In this document: positions 35,763 through 50,700 of the stretch, one piece after another
Numbering within the stretch: position 1 is the stretch's first letter
Layout of the letters: every line of letters begins with the position of its first letter
NCBI GenBank assembly: GCA_024349245.1
Contig: JALDNG010000022.1
Span: forward strand, 15,485,501-15,549,500
Length of the DNA stretch: 64,000 bases
From: Neodontobutis hainanensis
Taxonomy: Eukaryota > Chordata > Actinopteri > Gobiiformes > Odontobutidae
Reading direction: 5' to 3'
Notes under the pieces: model-generated
The model's database searches: none
What the model was told of the DNA's origin: nothing
Seen by the model: only the letters and a program-made list of their open reading frames with translations
Translations under genes and position numbers: made by a program

Positions 35763-38700
35763 ATGAAGAGATGGCGCTTAATACAAGGAGTTATTGCTGC
35801 GGTGACACTTCTCACTGCAGCTAGGAAAGGTAAACATCATCATATTTCTGTCTTCCTGAATGTTATAGGTCATTGTTTTGGATCAAATACTTTTCATTTT
35901 ATTAATTCGACACCTGAAAATGAGAAACCCTGAAATGTAAAAGGTGTAATGTGAACCGCAAAGTGTTGGTTTTCTTATCTTCAATCTTTGTATCTTATGT
36001 GGTTTGTATCTGTGTCATGTCCGCTCTATGCAGCCTTGCTAAACAGCTACTATACAACCGTAATATTCTACAATGTCAAGGCAACATGCGCTAATTCTTT
36101 GTTGACATTGTGTCTAAATGAAAGTGGTTTACTTGATAGGAACTAAAAACAAAGAAGCACCAAAATAAATAAAGTTGGAGAATCGGAACAGACACTTTCA
36201 GATGACATTATATAAAGAGTGGAGCTCATCAATTAAAGCTTTACAATCAAATATAATTACAGTCTTCATTTGTCTACACTCACCTAAAGGATTACTAGGA
36301 ACACCTGTTAAATTTCTCATTAATGCAAGAATCTAATCAACCAATCACATGGCAGTCGCTTCAGTGCATGTAGGGGTGTGGTCCTGGTCAAGACACTCTC
36401 CTGAACTCCAAACTGAATGTCAGAATGGGGAAAGAAAGGTGATTTAAGCCGGTCTGAGTATTTCACAATCTGCTCAGTTACTGGGATTTTCACCCACAGC
36501 CATTTCTAAGGTTTACAAATGTTTCTACAAATGCCTAGAGAGGACAAACAGAGCACTTATTTACAAGAAAACACTGGTGGTGCTCTGTCAAATTAGTTTC
36601 TTATTCTAATTGTAATTTAGTGACTGAGATTCACCAATTTAGCAATTAGGGGCTCAGTGTTAGAGCAGTTGTCCTATAACCAAAAAGTTGGCAGTTTGAT
36701 TCCTGCTCTCCCAACAGTTCATGCTGTTGTTCATACTGTCATTATGTCCTCCTGTGAATGCGTAAGAAGGTTGGGACAACGGATGGAAATTAGTCTATGG
36801 TTTCGATCTGGCATGTTAACATTCATGTGGCTGTGTCTCGTGTGTGTTCATAAAAATGCTGTCCCAATAAAATAAATGAACTAAATGTGCTTTAAAATAG
36901 CATTAAAGTGACATAACAATAAAACAGAGCAAATCAATTCTTATAGTAGCATCATTTGATATGTAATTTGGACGGGGAATGGACTTTAATTTTAGAGCTC
37001 CTCACTCGTCTATCACAGACACACAATAACGGCTGCAGGGAGTATGAGCTCTTCAGCAATCGTAAATGTTTTTTTTGCAGACAGCGATTCTGTATGCCAC
37101 TTTATAGGATGCTAACTGTGCCACGCTGTTTGTGGTAGCCACCTTTAAAAAAAATTCTAATTTCTTTTGAAAAGACTAAAGTGGTTTGTTGACATGTGAG
37201 GGATGCAATGTGCCTTCTTAACTTACAATGTTTCAAACTGTCTGCCGTGAGGGTTTTTAGGCAGTACACACAGTAAAGCTGAGATAAGCATTGTCATATT
37301 TGTGTGACTTAGTTTTTGATGTATGTCTGCTGTATATCTGGATTTGTATTTTCTTCGCTATCTTTTTATTTTGCTACTGCAGTGTATTTCTCAATGTCGT
37401 GGTCTCTCTGCTGTCTGTCCTGTGATGACAAGGACCACTGTCCGAACCATTGCAAGGACTGCCACTAGGGGTGCCTTGGTCCCTGGCTTATGCCTATGGT
37501 CTGTCTGGTCTTGCTCAGTGATTTGAGGTCTGTGGCTGTATGTACTACTGTAATATGGTGCATATTTCATATCATATACCTGGCATATTTTGGAGGCTGA
37601 TTGTATTTATTTTCCGATTATGGTTTCCGATTATGGTTTCCGATTATGGTTATACATTGAGAAACAATCCAAATCAACAATTAAAGACATTTTGACAAAA
37701 CAGTATTTATGTTTAGAAATTTATAATTATTTTTTTTTTTCTACTACATTAAGCTTAAACTCACAGTTGACTCTCTTGAAGCTTGTGTTGGTTGGATTGA
37801 TCCTTGCCAGTGTCACTTATTTTGCCCAACTTGGTATTTTTTAACCCTTTAAGCTCCACGCTGGCAAAACTGCCAAACAATATTTAATGAGTTTTTTTAT
37901 TTTTTTAATTGTAAGAGATTGTAAAATTTATTTTGAAAAACCTTGGCATCTAATGGACTATTTTTGCCCTGTGTCGATGGAGATTATTGGACGGGGCGCT
38001 TTCTGAGCATTTACTGTAATGTTGGTCTCACTGGTGGTAAATGTGGTGGTCACTGTGGTCTCAGTGGTGGTCTCAGTGGTGGTCTCAGTGGTGGTCTCAA
38101 AAGTGGTCTCAGTGGTGGTCTCAGTGGTGGTCTCAAAAGTGGTATCAATGGTGGTCACTGTGGTCTTAGAGCTGGTCTTAACAGTGGTCACTGTGGTTGT
38201 CTAAGTGGTGGTCACTATGGTGGTCTCAGTGGTGGTCACTGTGGTCTTAGAGCTGGTCTTAACAGTGGTCACTGTGGTCTCAGTGGTGGTCTCAGTGGTG
38301 GTCTCAGTGGTGGTCTTAACAGTGGTCACTGTGGTGGTCTAAATGGTGGTCACTATGGTGGTCTCAATGGTAGTCACTCAGAGGTGGTCTCAATGGTGCT
38401 CACTATGGTGGTCTCAATGGTAGTCACTCAGAGGTGGTCTCAATGGTGGTCACCCTTTATTATTTTATAATTCTGTACATAGATGGTTAATGTTTTTGTA
38501 TTGTTAATCTAAACTACTTTAACTTATTTGCAATGGGGTTCAGTATAGTTCTGTCTATTGCTGTCTTTTCTTATGAGCAATTTGTGACTAGAGCGAGACT
38601 AAAGTCTAGAGAGAGACTAAACTGTAATCCAATTTGGAAATGTGAAGAGTTAAGTCTAAAGTCTTGATATTTTACATCAAGTCACAAATCTTGTATTTAA

Positions 38701-41700
38701 AAAACAGATATGTTGAATGACCATCTCTTTTTGTTTGTTTGTTTTTTGCCTGAAAGTTTTTTGTAAAACTTTGAATTTTCTGCCTGATTGACAGATGATT
38801 TTCCTGTTACTCATCAAATCGTGTTTAAAAAAGCAGAGTATTTAATTAAAGTACACAATAACAAATCGGAATATTTGGGTAATTTATAGATGAATATTGC
38901 TCATTGGACACAGAATTGTTACAACTGTTACAGATATACAGTATTTGCTTATTTTTTTACTATTTTGAAGAGCTCCCTGGAACCAACCCTCATTAATGCA
39001 TAACCTTTTCTTTGACCGCTGGTCCCGTAGTCTATTACAGTTAGATAAGAGTGAATTCTGCCTATCACACCTTTAACATATTAATAGGTTGGTTAGTTAA
39101 TGTAAAAGTTTTACTGTAAATTGTTTTACTTTTGTCTACCCAGTGTCAGGATGTGAGAAGCCTTCAGCTCCTCAGTGCTTCAGGAGACACAGTGAAGAGT
39201 CGGTCTACATCTGTGAATGGACCACCTCTGACACAGACCGGATGTTTGACCTTCACTTCAGTAAGTGAGTATAACCAGGTATGCACATAACTTTTACATA
39301 ACTTTGTCTTAAGAAGTGCAGTCTTCCTCACTGTCCTCCCCTGTGTCGCCACCACTGTCCTCTTCACTGTCGCCCCCTCTGCTTCAGCTTCCTGCATAGT
39401 AGATGATGAAGATGCTGCAGATGCACCTCCCTGTCCTTGGGTGAACCTCCCATAAACTGTCTCCATCCACAGGACAACAGCGTTTTCTTCACAAAGTGCA
39501 GCAGTTTTTTTTGCTCCACCTTTTTGTAAATAACTGCAGCAGCTTGACCACAGAGCGATTCAATTTCTCACAGTAAGGAATGTTGCAATCAGCTGATTCT
39601 CCAGTGTGTGTGCAGTGCACAAAATATGCACAAGGGAGGGAGTCTCCAACCGCAACGAGTTGCTGGAGTTTTGGAACAGCACCGTTGTACATACCAACGT
39701 TGACAGCAGCCCCGTCTGTGCACACAGCAACCAACTTTGTTGTCCAGTCATCCAAGGCTGTGTCTTGGAAAAGTCTCACAAGTCTGTCTGTTATGGCCTG
39801 CGCGGTTCGATCAGTACTCAATTTAATCAGTCCAATAAAGTCCAAAGTAAACTCTCTGTTGCCGGACACAGACACAATGTAAACGATTTCCTGCTCAGTT
39901 TTTGTGATGCCCTCAGATCCATCAAAAAGCAACTCTGCATGATCTGTGTGCCCCTTCACGTGAATGATATGCATCTCCGACATTTACTCTTAGCCGCTTC
40001 AGTAAAGGAATATCCTTAGAATATGAAGACACGGGACGTGCGTGTTTAACTTTATGGAAGGCGAGGAGAAAAATATTAAAGAGAGCTTGCCACCATTCTT
40101 CATTCAGCTTGTCTCGCCATCTGGCAAGTGGACGACTGGACATTTCTTCTTGGCTAGCTTGCTTTTTCGCAATGGCTTGTGCAACATTCGTGTGCCCCTT
40201 GCTCTTTTCACGTTTGTCAAATAAAGGATGATTGAAATTCTTTGAGCCCTTTTAAATGCACCTGTTTTGTCTGCTAGATGTGGATTTGAGCAGCAGATTT
40301 TTCACCACATTTCAGTGCGCTCATTATTAACTTTAAGCCACTGCTCATCTTGAAGCCCCTTTTTCGAAAAAAGTCTTTTCTTCGGCTTGGGCTCCAGTTG
40401 AAAAAAAAGCTGCTTAATGTCTGTTGCTTTCTGGACATCTCTGACTGTATGGTTGTGTACGATTAGATGAGAAGATTGGTTAAGTACGCAAAGGCGCAAA
40501 CCTTGTATAGCTATTTGATCCTTTCATAAATATGTCACCTAACCAGAGGTGGGGGACTCGAGTCACAATTTTCGGGACTTGGACTTGCTTGATTAAAGTA
40601 TGAAAATGACTTGACTTGACTTTGACTTGAGAAAAAGTTACTTGAGACTTGACTTGACTTGAAGTGGAAGACTCGACAATGACTTGAACTTATAATAAAC
40701 AAACAGCAATAAAATGTATTAAAAATATATAATTATTGTGACGTCAGCGCCACTAATCAGCGTCTGTGCCTTTAACGCTGCACAATTCAAACCGCGCCAA
40801 ACATGGAAAACAGTAATGGTGGTCGAGCTCCACAAATAGTCTCGTTTGGCTTTAAGGACTTTGAACTGGACCGTGCCAATAAAAAAGATTTGCCAGATGC
40901 AAAATATGCAACGCAAGAATATCCGACACCACAACCACAACGTCAAATTTCATTCGACATTTCAAGAACCACAAGGGAAGGTAAGAAATGCATCTCTTTC
41001 TAGTTAGTTTCACTAAGATCTATAACGATTACTAATGTAATGAATTTATCTTTTATAATTTGGCATATTTTTTTCTTACTAGAAAGCAACTAGAGCATTA
41101 TCATTACTAATACGTCTCATAATTAACGTTATTGGGGAATTTGGCTATAACAGTAACGTAGCCTGAATTTTAGACATTATAAATTTATTACATGTAGTCG
41201 ATAATTAGCCTGGTTCTACCAGACTCTCGTACATTTCATTTGTACAGAGAGTCTGGCCTCGCTCCATTGACAAGCGTTTACTTCCTTGAATGCGGGAACT
41301 CTGTTGAAGTTTAAAACTATTGGATCTGCCCAGAGTCACAGGATCTGCCATAGCCAATCGCTAACGTGTGGTCGTGACGTATGTCATGCGCCGAAACCGA
41401 CTGGAAACAACAAGTCACTCCCTCTGTTCGCTGATTGGTCCTACAAAAAATTGATTTCTAGAAACCTAAGAATATACAGCGATCCCAGACTAAGTACTAA
41501 AGCGAAATGAAATTGAGCGGAAGTACGTAGGAGGGCGGAGCCAGGCTAGTCGATAATGTCTGTATTAAAAGTCTCTGTGGACTGCGTGTGGAAACTAAAA
41601 GGCATTGCGCTTATACCATACATGACAGGCTAACATGGAGGCGCCGATGTCATCACTAGCACCTACAGAGTTTCTTTTTTTTTTGGTACAGACAAGAAAT

Positions 41701-44700
41701 AATTACAGCACAATTACATATTAGGCAGTTTTTCAGTCACAATAATTAATTTATAAGGTTATTATTAGCCCTTATGCTTAACCCTCTAAGCGCCAAAGTC
41801 GCAAAATTGCAACTTAACTGGAAAAAACAGCCGCTACTTCTGGTTTATGTGTTAAATTATGCTTCCACCATGTGTTGCCATTAAAAACATTTGTAGAAGA
41901 CTTCAAACTCGCGTGTCAGAGTATTCACAATCAAACTTATGGTCTCAGTGGGACTGTCAGGACCGGCTCAATAAAAGCGTCATTCTCTACACTCGAGCTT
42001 GTAAATGCTAAAATGACAAATAAAAAAACACCTGTGATGAAGCTTTGGCTTTAGTAATGGCTGACTCTGGCCGCGATAGTGACAAGGAGTTTGTGAATAA
42101 TGCGGTCTCTATTGACAGCTGTTTGGGACAAATACGTGTTGTTCATCCTGACACTTTACCCAGTCGAGGAGAGGCAGGGGTAAACAGAGTCAGCGCAGAT
42201 CAACGCAGTGATACTAATAAAAGTGATGTGCTGTGCCTCATTAGAGGTCTAACTATGCCATTTGGATAAAAACAGATAAAGCTACTTCAACCAAACACCT
42301 ACAGTACATGTTTTTATTTCTCAGATCTATTTTCATACGTTTTACTAGTTATGGTGTAATAGAAGTTGTAGTTGTACTGTAGTTTACTAATTTTGCTTTA
42401 CAAGTTACTGTTATTAATAATTTAATTTCAGAAAAAGACAGAAAAAAGAAAAATATATTATAATATTGTAATTAGTCTGTATGTACTGTAAATAACATAA
42501 CCACAATATATAATGCCATGTAATTTGTATTGGAAAAAAATTACCTCTTTTTATTTTAGTACTTAACTTAAATTGACTTGAATTGACTTGAAACTTATCA
42601 GGACTCGACTTGACTTGCTTAGGATGAACCCATGACTTGACTTGACTTGCTTGATTTATCTGAACTGTGACTTGAGACTTGACTCGAGACTTGATGGTTA
42701 AGACTTGAGACTTGCTTGGACTTGACCATGTGTGACTTGTCCCCACCTCTGCACCTAACAGTTTTGATGTCAGTAATATTTTGTATCCAGGTGTCCTCTG
42801 TTGTTGTCCTTGCCCTCATATGTGTTCACTTTTATCCACAGTGACAAGAAATTTCCTGACATCAACTTGACCTCGACAAAGATACGGGAGGAGGAGCTGT
42901 TTGTAAATAAGATTGTGGACATTTGGGTGGAAGCACACAAAGGAACGTCCCGCTGCTCGTCCAACAAAACGTCGGTCAAACTTAGCGACTCAAGTCAGTC
43001 ACAGTCAACTTAAAATAACAATAACAGATGGGGAACTAAACTCATCAGGGTTTAGAAGGCTTAGTCCTGGTTTAGGCCTTGTTTTTTTTTTAAAAGTAGT
43101 TTACTCTCTACACTCTTACTAATAATGGATTAGATTTAAATTATGCTTTTCTCCCAAGGGACTCAAAGAGCTCACAGGCCACTATTCATTCACTCCACAG
43201 TCACACACTGGCGGTGGAAAGCTATGTTTCCCTGCCAATGCCAGATTGTTGGAGACATGGCAGCCATTTTGTGCCAATGGCCTCTCTGACCACCACCACC
43301 ACGCATTCTTACACATTCATACACCAGTGCCACAGACACTGGAGGCAAGGAGGGTTAAGTGTCTTGCCCGAGGACACAACAACAGTATGAACTGAGGAGA
43401 GCGGGAATCAAACCAAACATCTAGTTATAGGACAATTCTACCACTAAGTTCTTCCCAATAAGAATATTCATTTTGGATAGCCCCTTGAGATGTACCTCTC
43501 ATCTCATTTTCAACACAAATCTACAAATTAGCATTATATATGAAGTCGAGAGATTTGTGGGTTGTGACATTAGAATTTTGGCAAACTGTGTCAGCATAAT
43601 CTATTAATATTAGTGAAAGATGTTGACTGATGGCATCTGTAAAATAGTCAATAGAACTACACCCTTCCCTTTTGTCTCTGGTTCCTGTCTGTTTGGTGTC
43701 CTCTTGCTTTTGTTGAATGTCCATCTGGGGTATCCACAGTCTTCACAAATGTGTTGTTCAGTTCTTTCTGTTTGTCTTCCAAGGTTGTGGGCACCTCTTG
43801 TGCTCTGTGCTGATCTGTTGGCTTCCTATAAACTTCTACTTGGAGTGCCCTGACCCAGGTGTCCATCAACAAATCTCAATCAGTGACTAGATTGTTCTGT
43901 GTCTAACTGTAGTTAGTTTTTGTTTGGAAAGTCCTGTGAGTTGATAATATGGTATGGTATGGTACCAATGGAGCCAAGACGGTGGCCAGGTGTTTGGCTA
44001 GACTGAAAGTGTCTGAGTCTGTGCTGCTTATAATGGGTTGTAGTGGAGTTTCTTCCTTGTGTATTTTGGGTAAGCCATAGATACATGGGGTGGTGTTCCC
44101 AGGATACAGCTTGTGGTACAGAGGTCGATCAATGACTTGGTCCTTCTCTAGCCTCTGCAGACTTCTTCTTGTAGCCACTTGTTGGATCTTTTCTAGGTGT
44201 CTCGTGTCTCAACACTACCATCTACAAGACCGAGGCCTGAACAAAAGGTCAAACCGAGCCACATGTAACATGGACAGATCTGGGCCACATTTACCCAACC
44301 ACAACTGTTTTAATCCTGATTTAGTCCTGGTGTAGTCACATTCTGGTCCTGGTTTAGTCTGTAATGTAGTTTAGGCCTAGCATTTATTCTAAATTTGGTC
44401 TAAATAAAGCCCTTTAACCACATTGTCCTCAGGAGGCATTAAGATCTGTCTGTTACTACATAAAACAACACAAACATTACTTTTCGTCCACAGTTAAATA
44501 TGATAGACCTGAAAACGTCTCTGTGTCGCGGTCCCAGGACAGTCTCAGTCTCAGGTGGAAGGCCCCCGAAAATCATCAGGCTTTAGCCGAGGTCTGGCAC
44601 CGCAAAGACTCCACAGAAACATGGCACAAAGTGAGCCACAGACTCAGTTATTACATATTATTGATTTAATATTGTAAGGTTTTAACACATTCCTTTATTT

Positions 44701-47700
44701 TGTTATAGTTGCAGAGAAAAACAACACTCCTAAAGGATCAGAAATGTAAGTATCAGGTGCAGGTCCCTTACTTGAACCAAATTTTACAATGCTAATATAC
44801 GTAGATGGATATAGTTATTTTTTACCATTGTTTTTTGTTCCAAGAGCCTCATTATAATTATCATTATTGTGAAAAAGGTTTAGAAGAAGGGATCTGGATG
44901 TAGTATGTTGAGGTTTAAAGATGTTTGGTTCCTTAGAAAAAAGTGACTTCATCAATCTCAAAATGAGTTTATTTTGTGTATTAGACATTTGTATAATTAA
45001 AGTGACTATGTCATATTGTACCATGAAATATAGCCCTTAAAATCATAATAACCTAAACCTACAGGGTAAGTTTAGAAATGAGAGGAGCAATTTAAGTGTG
45101 AGGCAGTTTTAGGCTTTCTTGAGGACAATGAGCTGTTTGGGAATAATTCTCTCTCTACACCTACCCCCTAACGAACAGAAAGAAGGTAACAAGAAGAAGA
45201 GGGTGGGGCACAAAAACTGACAATACAATGGGTGCTATTTATAGTCCTATGACAGGAAGTATGTTTGAGGTGTGTGGTCCTCCACCGGAACTTATCTCCA
45301 TCAAAGTGCATTTGACTCAACATATTCTCCCCTCTCCGTTTGCTCAAAATCAAGAGATGCCGCTTGTTGTTTTAGATTACTAATAAAACTACTTCTGTTT
45401 TTTTCTGAGAAGATGAGATAAATGTGACCAATCTGAGGAATCACTCGGCTGACCAGCTCCAGATCAGACATCGGTCGGCGATGGCCAAAAACCCAGTGTG
45501 GAGCGACTGGTCCAGCATTTTAACTGTTCCCATTGGTAATTTACACTTATCATGTGTTGACGATTGTGACAGAAGCGTTACTTATTGTTGTTTAAATAAG
45601 GTTGTCAGGTGTTTAATCCAGTCCAGAATTTTAGAATAGTTGCTTTCAGTTGGGGTTGTCCAGACACCTGACCTCTTATTCATATATATAAAGGCCACAA
45701 ATTAGGATTGTAAAAGTAACGCAAATTACCATTAACAAGTCTCAAGAGGTTTGTGAAGGTTCTCACTCATCCAGGTCATCTTGAAAATAAAAAGGTTAAA
45801 GTAAAAGCATCTGGACTCAGTTTCCTTTTTATTTTCAAGTCTCAAGAGGCACAACAAATGTCTCTGTCCCCCTTGCCTCTGTGTTTTGTTCATAAATATT
45901 AAGTTCTCATATCAGTACTCAATTCAAAGTAGTCATACTCACTCTAAAAATAGTGGCATAAGAACAACCCTGTTTAAAATAGTTTATAATGTGACTGCAT
46001 TTGTTTTTATGGCAGTGTGGATCAGAGTCTCAAAGAAGAAGTTCCCAAACGGAACCCGGAGGGTGACACTGAAATGGAAGGTAAGGCACTGACACAGAAA
46101 GAGAGATGAGACCAACAAGTGTAGACCATCGGCAAAACATTTTGTTGAAGGACACCTAGCTTCTGTTTTACTGCTACTGAGTAGTTGGTCATTTTACAAA
46201 GTAACAGAGGAATAATGTGAGCTGAGAAGCTGAGTGCTTAAGGACAAAACAAACCTGTCAGGTGGTTTGGATTATGAAACTAAGCTCATCTAAATATGTG
46301 CACTTTAATACATTTGTGGAATATAAACTGGTCAAAATTCAACATTAAACAGAATAACTTTGCTTTTAAGAGGGAATACATCAGATTGTAACAAAACATT
46401 TAAACTAACAGCAACAACAGCAACAACACCAACAACAGGGAGAAAAAGACAATGCAAGACACATTCTTCTAAACCTTTGAGAAAACTGAAACCACATTTA
46501 TTTTTTATAATGTAAAACAATGCTCCTGAATCAAAGATAAAAGAAAATAAATAAACATCTACTATTATTAGTAATGTTACTATTATTTGCAATAACATGT
46601 GTTGGTGGGGTGTGAACTTTTTAAATAGCACCACACACTGAAAGCTATGTATCTAAGTAATGCCTGTATTGTCTTTGGCTAAAAAGCCGGACCCGAATCA
46701 ACACATACTGTATATTCATACATTCAGTGAAAAAACAAACAAAACAAAAACGACTTTGATAAATGTCACTTTCTTCATCTTCAAATTACATCATTAGCCT
46801 TGCACTGCCCCAAAAACTCTCTAAATATAAGTGGAAAAAAGAGAGGCGGATAAACAGTATAAATGATATAACGGACCTAAAGTACTACCCGAACTTTATA
46901 AAATGTACAGAAACTGGTAAGTCTTTTACTTACATTAAGAGCACAAAACTACCCCAAGACTTCTTAGTAACCTCTGATTTAGTTTAATTATATGTCTTTT
47001 TTTTTAACTCTTTTGAGAGATTTACTCTGCCTCAGTGCCTCTTGTGTTGTCTGGTTTTACAGCCAGTGCCTTATGCTGATGGAGAAGCTGAGCTGTACCA
47101 AGTGGAAACTCAGACGTTCAAAGGATGTCCTTGTCCAAAGGAGAAACGTCAATACTACACTTCCAGGACGACTTACGTCACATTTGGGTCGTACTCCGCC
47201 CTTAATATCTCTGTCATGGCCAGAAACGCAGCAGGGTTTTCACCTCCAGCTTTTTTCCATGTGCCTCCGGATTATCCTGCCAATTTAGAAAGTAAAGTAA
47301 CCATATTATCGTTTTATATTATATTGTCTCACAGTAAAAGACTCCTTTTCTCGTCTGCAGTGTGTAATGAGACAGTGCGGGAAAAAAAAACAAGAACCTG
47401 TGGTGTATGGTACGAACTTCAAGAGGGAGCCATAAAGCCAGAAACTGTGATCATATTAACGTCCCAAAAAAGCATAAAGAATATAAAACACATAAAGAAA
47501 GGTGTGTTCAGGTGATTATAAATCCACAGAATAATTTTAGCCATGTTGGATGTTTAATGACTGCTGTTTGTTTTGCAGAACTGAAGGATTTCCTTCCTAC
47601 ATTTACTTTGAACATGAGTGTGTGAACAACCAACCAAAGACAGTGAAAATGTGCCGGTATTATAAAAACCAAGGAAGTAAGTTACTTATCCGAGAATAAT

Positions 47701-50700
47701 AGACTTAATCTAATATTGGTCTGTACCAGCCTATGTGGCCCCCTAGGCTAGATTTTATGTGGCGCCCCCCTGCATTGTGACCATTGTAAACATTTACTAA
47801 ATTACTGTATTACTGTACCCAGAGCATCTGCACACAAGTACAACACTTAACAAGATGAGCTAAAGTGGCCACATGAGATGAACAACTTAAATAATTATAT
47901 AATAGAAAACCTTTGAAGTCAGATTTTATTAAGCCTAACTGTGCTGTGAACCTATAACATCAACAGAAGAGGTATAATTCCATTTTCTCTATTTATCTCA
48001 TGATTTATTTGTGATGTTACCTTCACAGCTTTACCTTCATTTAACAAACCAGGTTTTAGGACAGGCTTCTTATGTGTTTCATTTTAATGAATAAAACTCC
48101 ACAGTAGTTACATACAACAGCAGCTTATTATCAAAGCTCACCTGATATAGATCATATTGGTGAGTAAAGGTGTTTGTCTGGATCTCCATGGTAACGCCTG
48201 GAGGGAGGAGTTTGTGAAACTCTGATAAACTGTTGCTACATGAAGTTAGCTTTCCTTTGTATCGTTGCTAACAATGTTTTTTGCCTCTGCCACAAATCAA
48301 ATGAGAAAAACAAATCTAAATGAGAACAGACTAAAGTGTGAGAAAGTTTAATAAATATGAGGCACTCTTTAAAAGTCCTTTATTAAAACATGGACTTAAC
48401 AACATGGTTTAACTACAGCATCTTCATCAAGGCAATGTACTTAAAACTGATGAACACTTAGTCATGTGACCAATCAAAACCAGATAATACATAACACCAC
48501 CAAAATCTTGAGATATATACCACATTGGAATGTAAAATACTAATAGAGAAAGCATTAAGTTTTGTCACAAAGAAAGTCAATGATATACACAATGATAAAA
48601 ACACCCAAAATGTTAAACATTTACACAGCAATATTAGCAGTTAGCATCATCATTTAAAGGTCCAACTATGAGGAAAGTGCAATATGTATAATGTATAATC
48701 CAGAAATGATCACAGGACAGACCCAAAAAGGACACTAACACTATAGAAAAGGAGTAAAGTCAATTTCCTCCATGGGGCCAATGAAGACTGTGGTCCCCAA
48801 AATGTCAATCAAGAAGGTTTCTCTTTGTAGAAATAGTTTTTGCTCTTCTTTTTTGCTTCTCCTTCTGTCCATGTATTGGGGCTAATCTTTAAATGTCAAA
48901 TTTGTTTTGTTACTGATACTGAACCACCTTCCCTACACTAAATGTTTTGTTTTTCTGTCATCAGAGCCTGAAAGCTTTCCTCTAGACTTCACTGCTTTTG
49001 ATGAAACTAGCAACTCTGTGACTGTGTCCTGGATACCTATTCCCATGGTGCACCAGCGTGGCTTTATCACACACTACAAACTGTGCATCGTAAAAAAACA
49101 CTTAAAGCACGAACAGGAAGTGACAGACAAAACACATGAAGGAAATCAAACAAAGGACGGTAAAGTGGGAAACAAACAAATCAGTTGGGTTTGTTTTGTA
49201 TTTTTGACACTGCACACAAAGAATCTCTGCCATAACCCATTTAAATCCACTTAAACCCAGTTAAGCTCCAGGTTAAACCACTCTTTGCCACCTCAAACCT
49301 GTACATTTCTTGTCTCAGATGACGGGTGCCATAACATATCAGCATCTCTCAGAAGTTACAACCTCAAAAATCTGACGCCTGGGACCAACTACAACATAAC
49401 TCTTGTCGGAGTGACTCGGATCGGAGAGGGGCCTAAAGCCAGGGTCACCTTCAAAACGCTGCCGGAGAAACCTGTTAATGGTACCAACAGGAACCGATCT
49501 TGTGGTTAAAAGAAAATAAAAGCTGCTCATCTGTTTATTTGTCCTGCCTTTTTTTTCTAATTGCAGTGTGGCTGAGTTTGGGGTTGTTGCTTAGTTTCTT
49601 CCTCGTCTCAACATCGTGCACTGTTGTTTTGAAGAGGTATGTGACACTTTTTTGTGACTAGACAAAAGCTTAATAGAAATGTTAGATAAATTACTTAGAA
49701 AGAAGTGTTCAAGGTGCATTCAAAAATGTTATTAAATTACAGTCTGACGGTATTGTGTTTAACAGTAAAATAAATGCAAGTTCTTTTAAACATACTTTTT
49801 CTAACATTTTGATGACATGCATTTACTGTTTCTTTTTAGAATAAAAAACAAGATCTTTCCTCCATTGCCGACCCCTGTGATCCCAGAGTTCCTCGCCTCC
49901 CAAGGAGAGCTTCAGGTATCACCAGAGATTTATTACTACATAGATTTATAAAGTGGTGATATAAAACATGTTAGAGATACAACTAAAGACAGAACTACAG
50001 CTTAAATTCAGCTAACACTTGGAAACCAGCACTAAACCTGGACTGAAACAGGACAAATAGACATCAAAAAAGGATTCAACCAGAATAAAACATTTATATT
50101 TAGTCATTTAGCAGCTTTTATCCAAAGCAACTTACAAAAGAGAAAAACAATAGAAGCAATTTTAACAACACAAGGTAGCAAAATGGAGGGTGTCCACAGT
50201 CCAGGGTCATGACCTGGGGTGACCCAAAGTCCGACCACACTGCCAAGGGACAGCGAGACCCGCATCTACCTGTCCTGCGTGGTGCAGTCAGAGGAGACAA
50301 AACCAGCACTGGAAGTGCCTCATGTGAAGGAGCCCAAAGCGCACAACCGGGTGAGCTGATGCCATCATGCCCAGTGGAGACCGGACCAGGCGAGCCTCTG
50401 GGCTGGCCTCATGACTGCTCATGGCCCTCAGTGTTTGATTCCTATCCAGGACTGGTCCTTTCTATGTGGAGTTTGCATGTTCTCACTGTGTCTGACATGT
50501 ACAGACATGTACAATATAGGATTACAGATGGAAATGACCTGTTCAACTATAATCTGGTACATTGTCCTCAATGGGCGTAACGCTGTTTGTCCCACTCCAA
50601 CCTTCCCAATTGCAATAGCCCAAATAGACCCGGGCGGGACCTCTAGCCGAGAATGGGCTCTGCCACTCCCGCTGGGCATAACAGACAATGTGAATCAGAG

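Larger units (their letters stand above)
35830..39143 (+). other. Intron 1 of il12rb1 copy A
   Basis: The 3.3-kb intron holds a degenerate SINE (36650-36790), a 12-bp minisatellite (38032-38456) and AT-rich sequence. Its last 400 bases (from about 38755) match the end of copy B intron 1 (from about 55840), whereas the middle differs. No exon is seen inside. Confidence 0.5.

Noticed and set aside
38032..38456. CRISPR-like direct repeats
   Set aside because: Contiguous short tandem units without unique spacers, in a vertebrate intron; the same holds for the 16-bp and CTGGAC arrays.
37943..38470. A 175-codon GLSGG-repeat protein
   Set aside because: Translation of a 12-bp minisatellite in an intron; open in several frames and absent from the duplicated copy.
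39261..39266. GTAAGT as the real donor of il12rb1 exon 2
   Set aside because: Joining from it to exon 3 brings an early stop; the GTGAGT four bases later keeps the frame in copy A.
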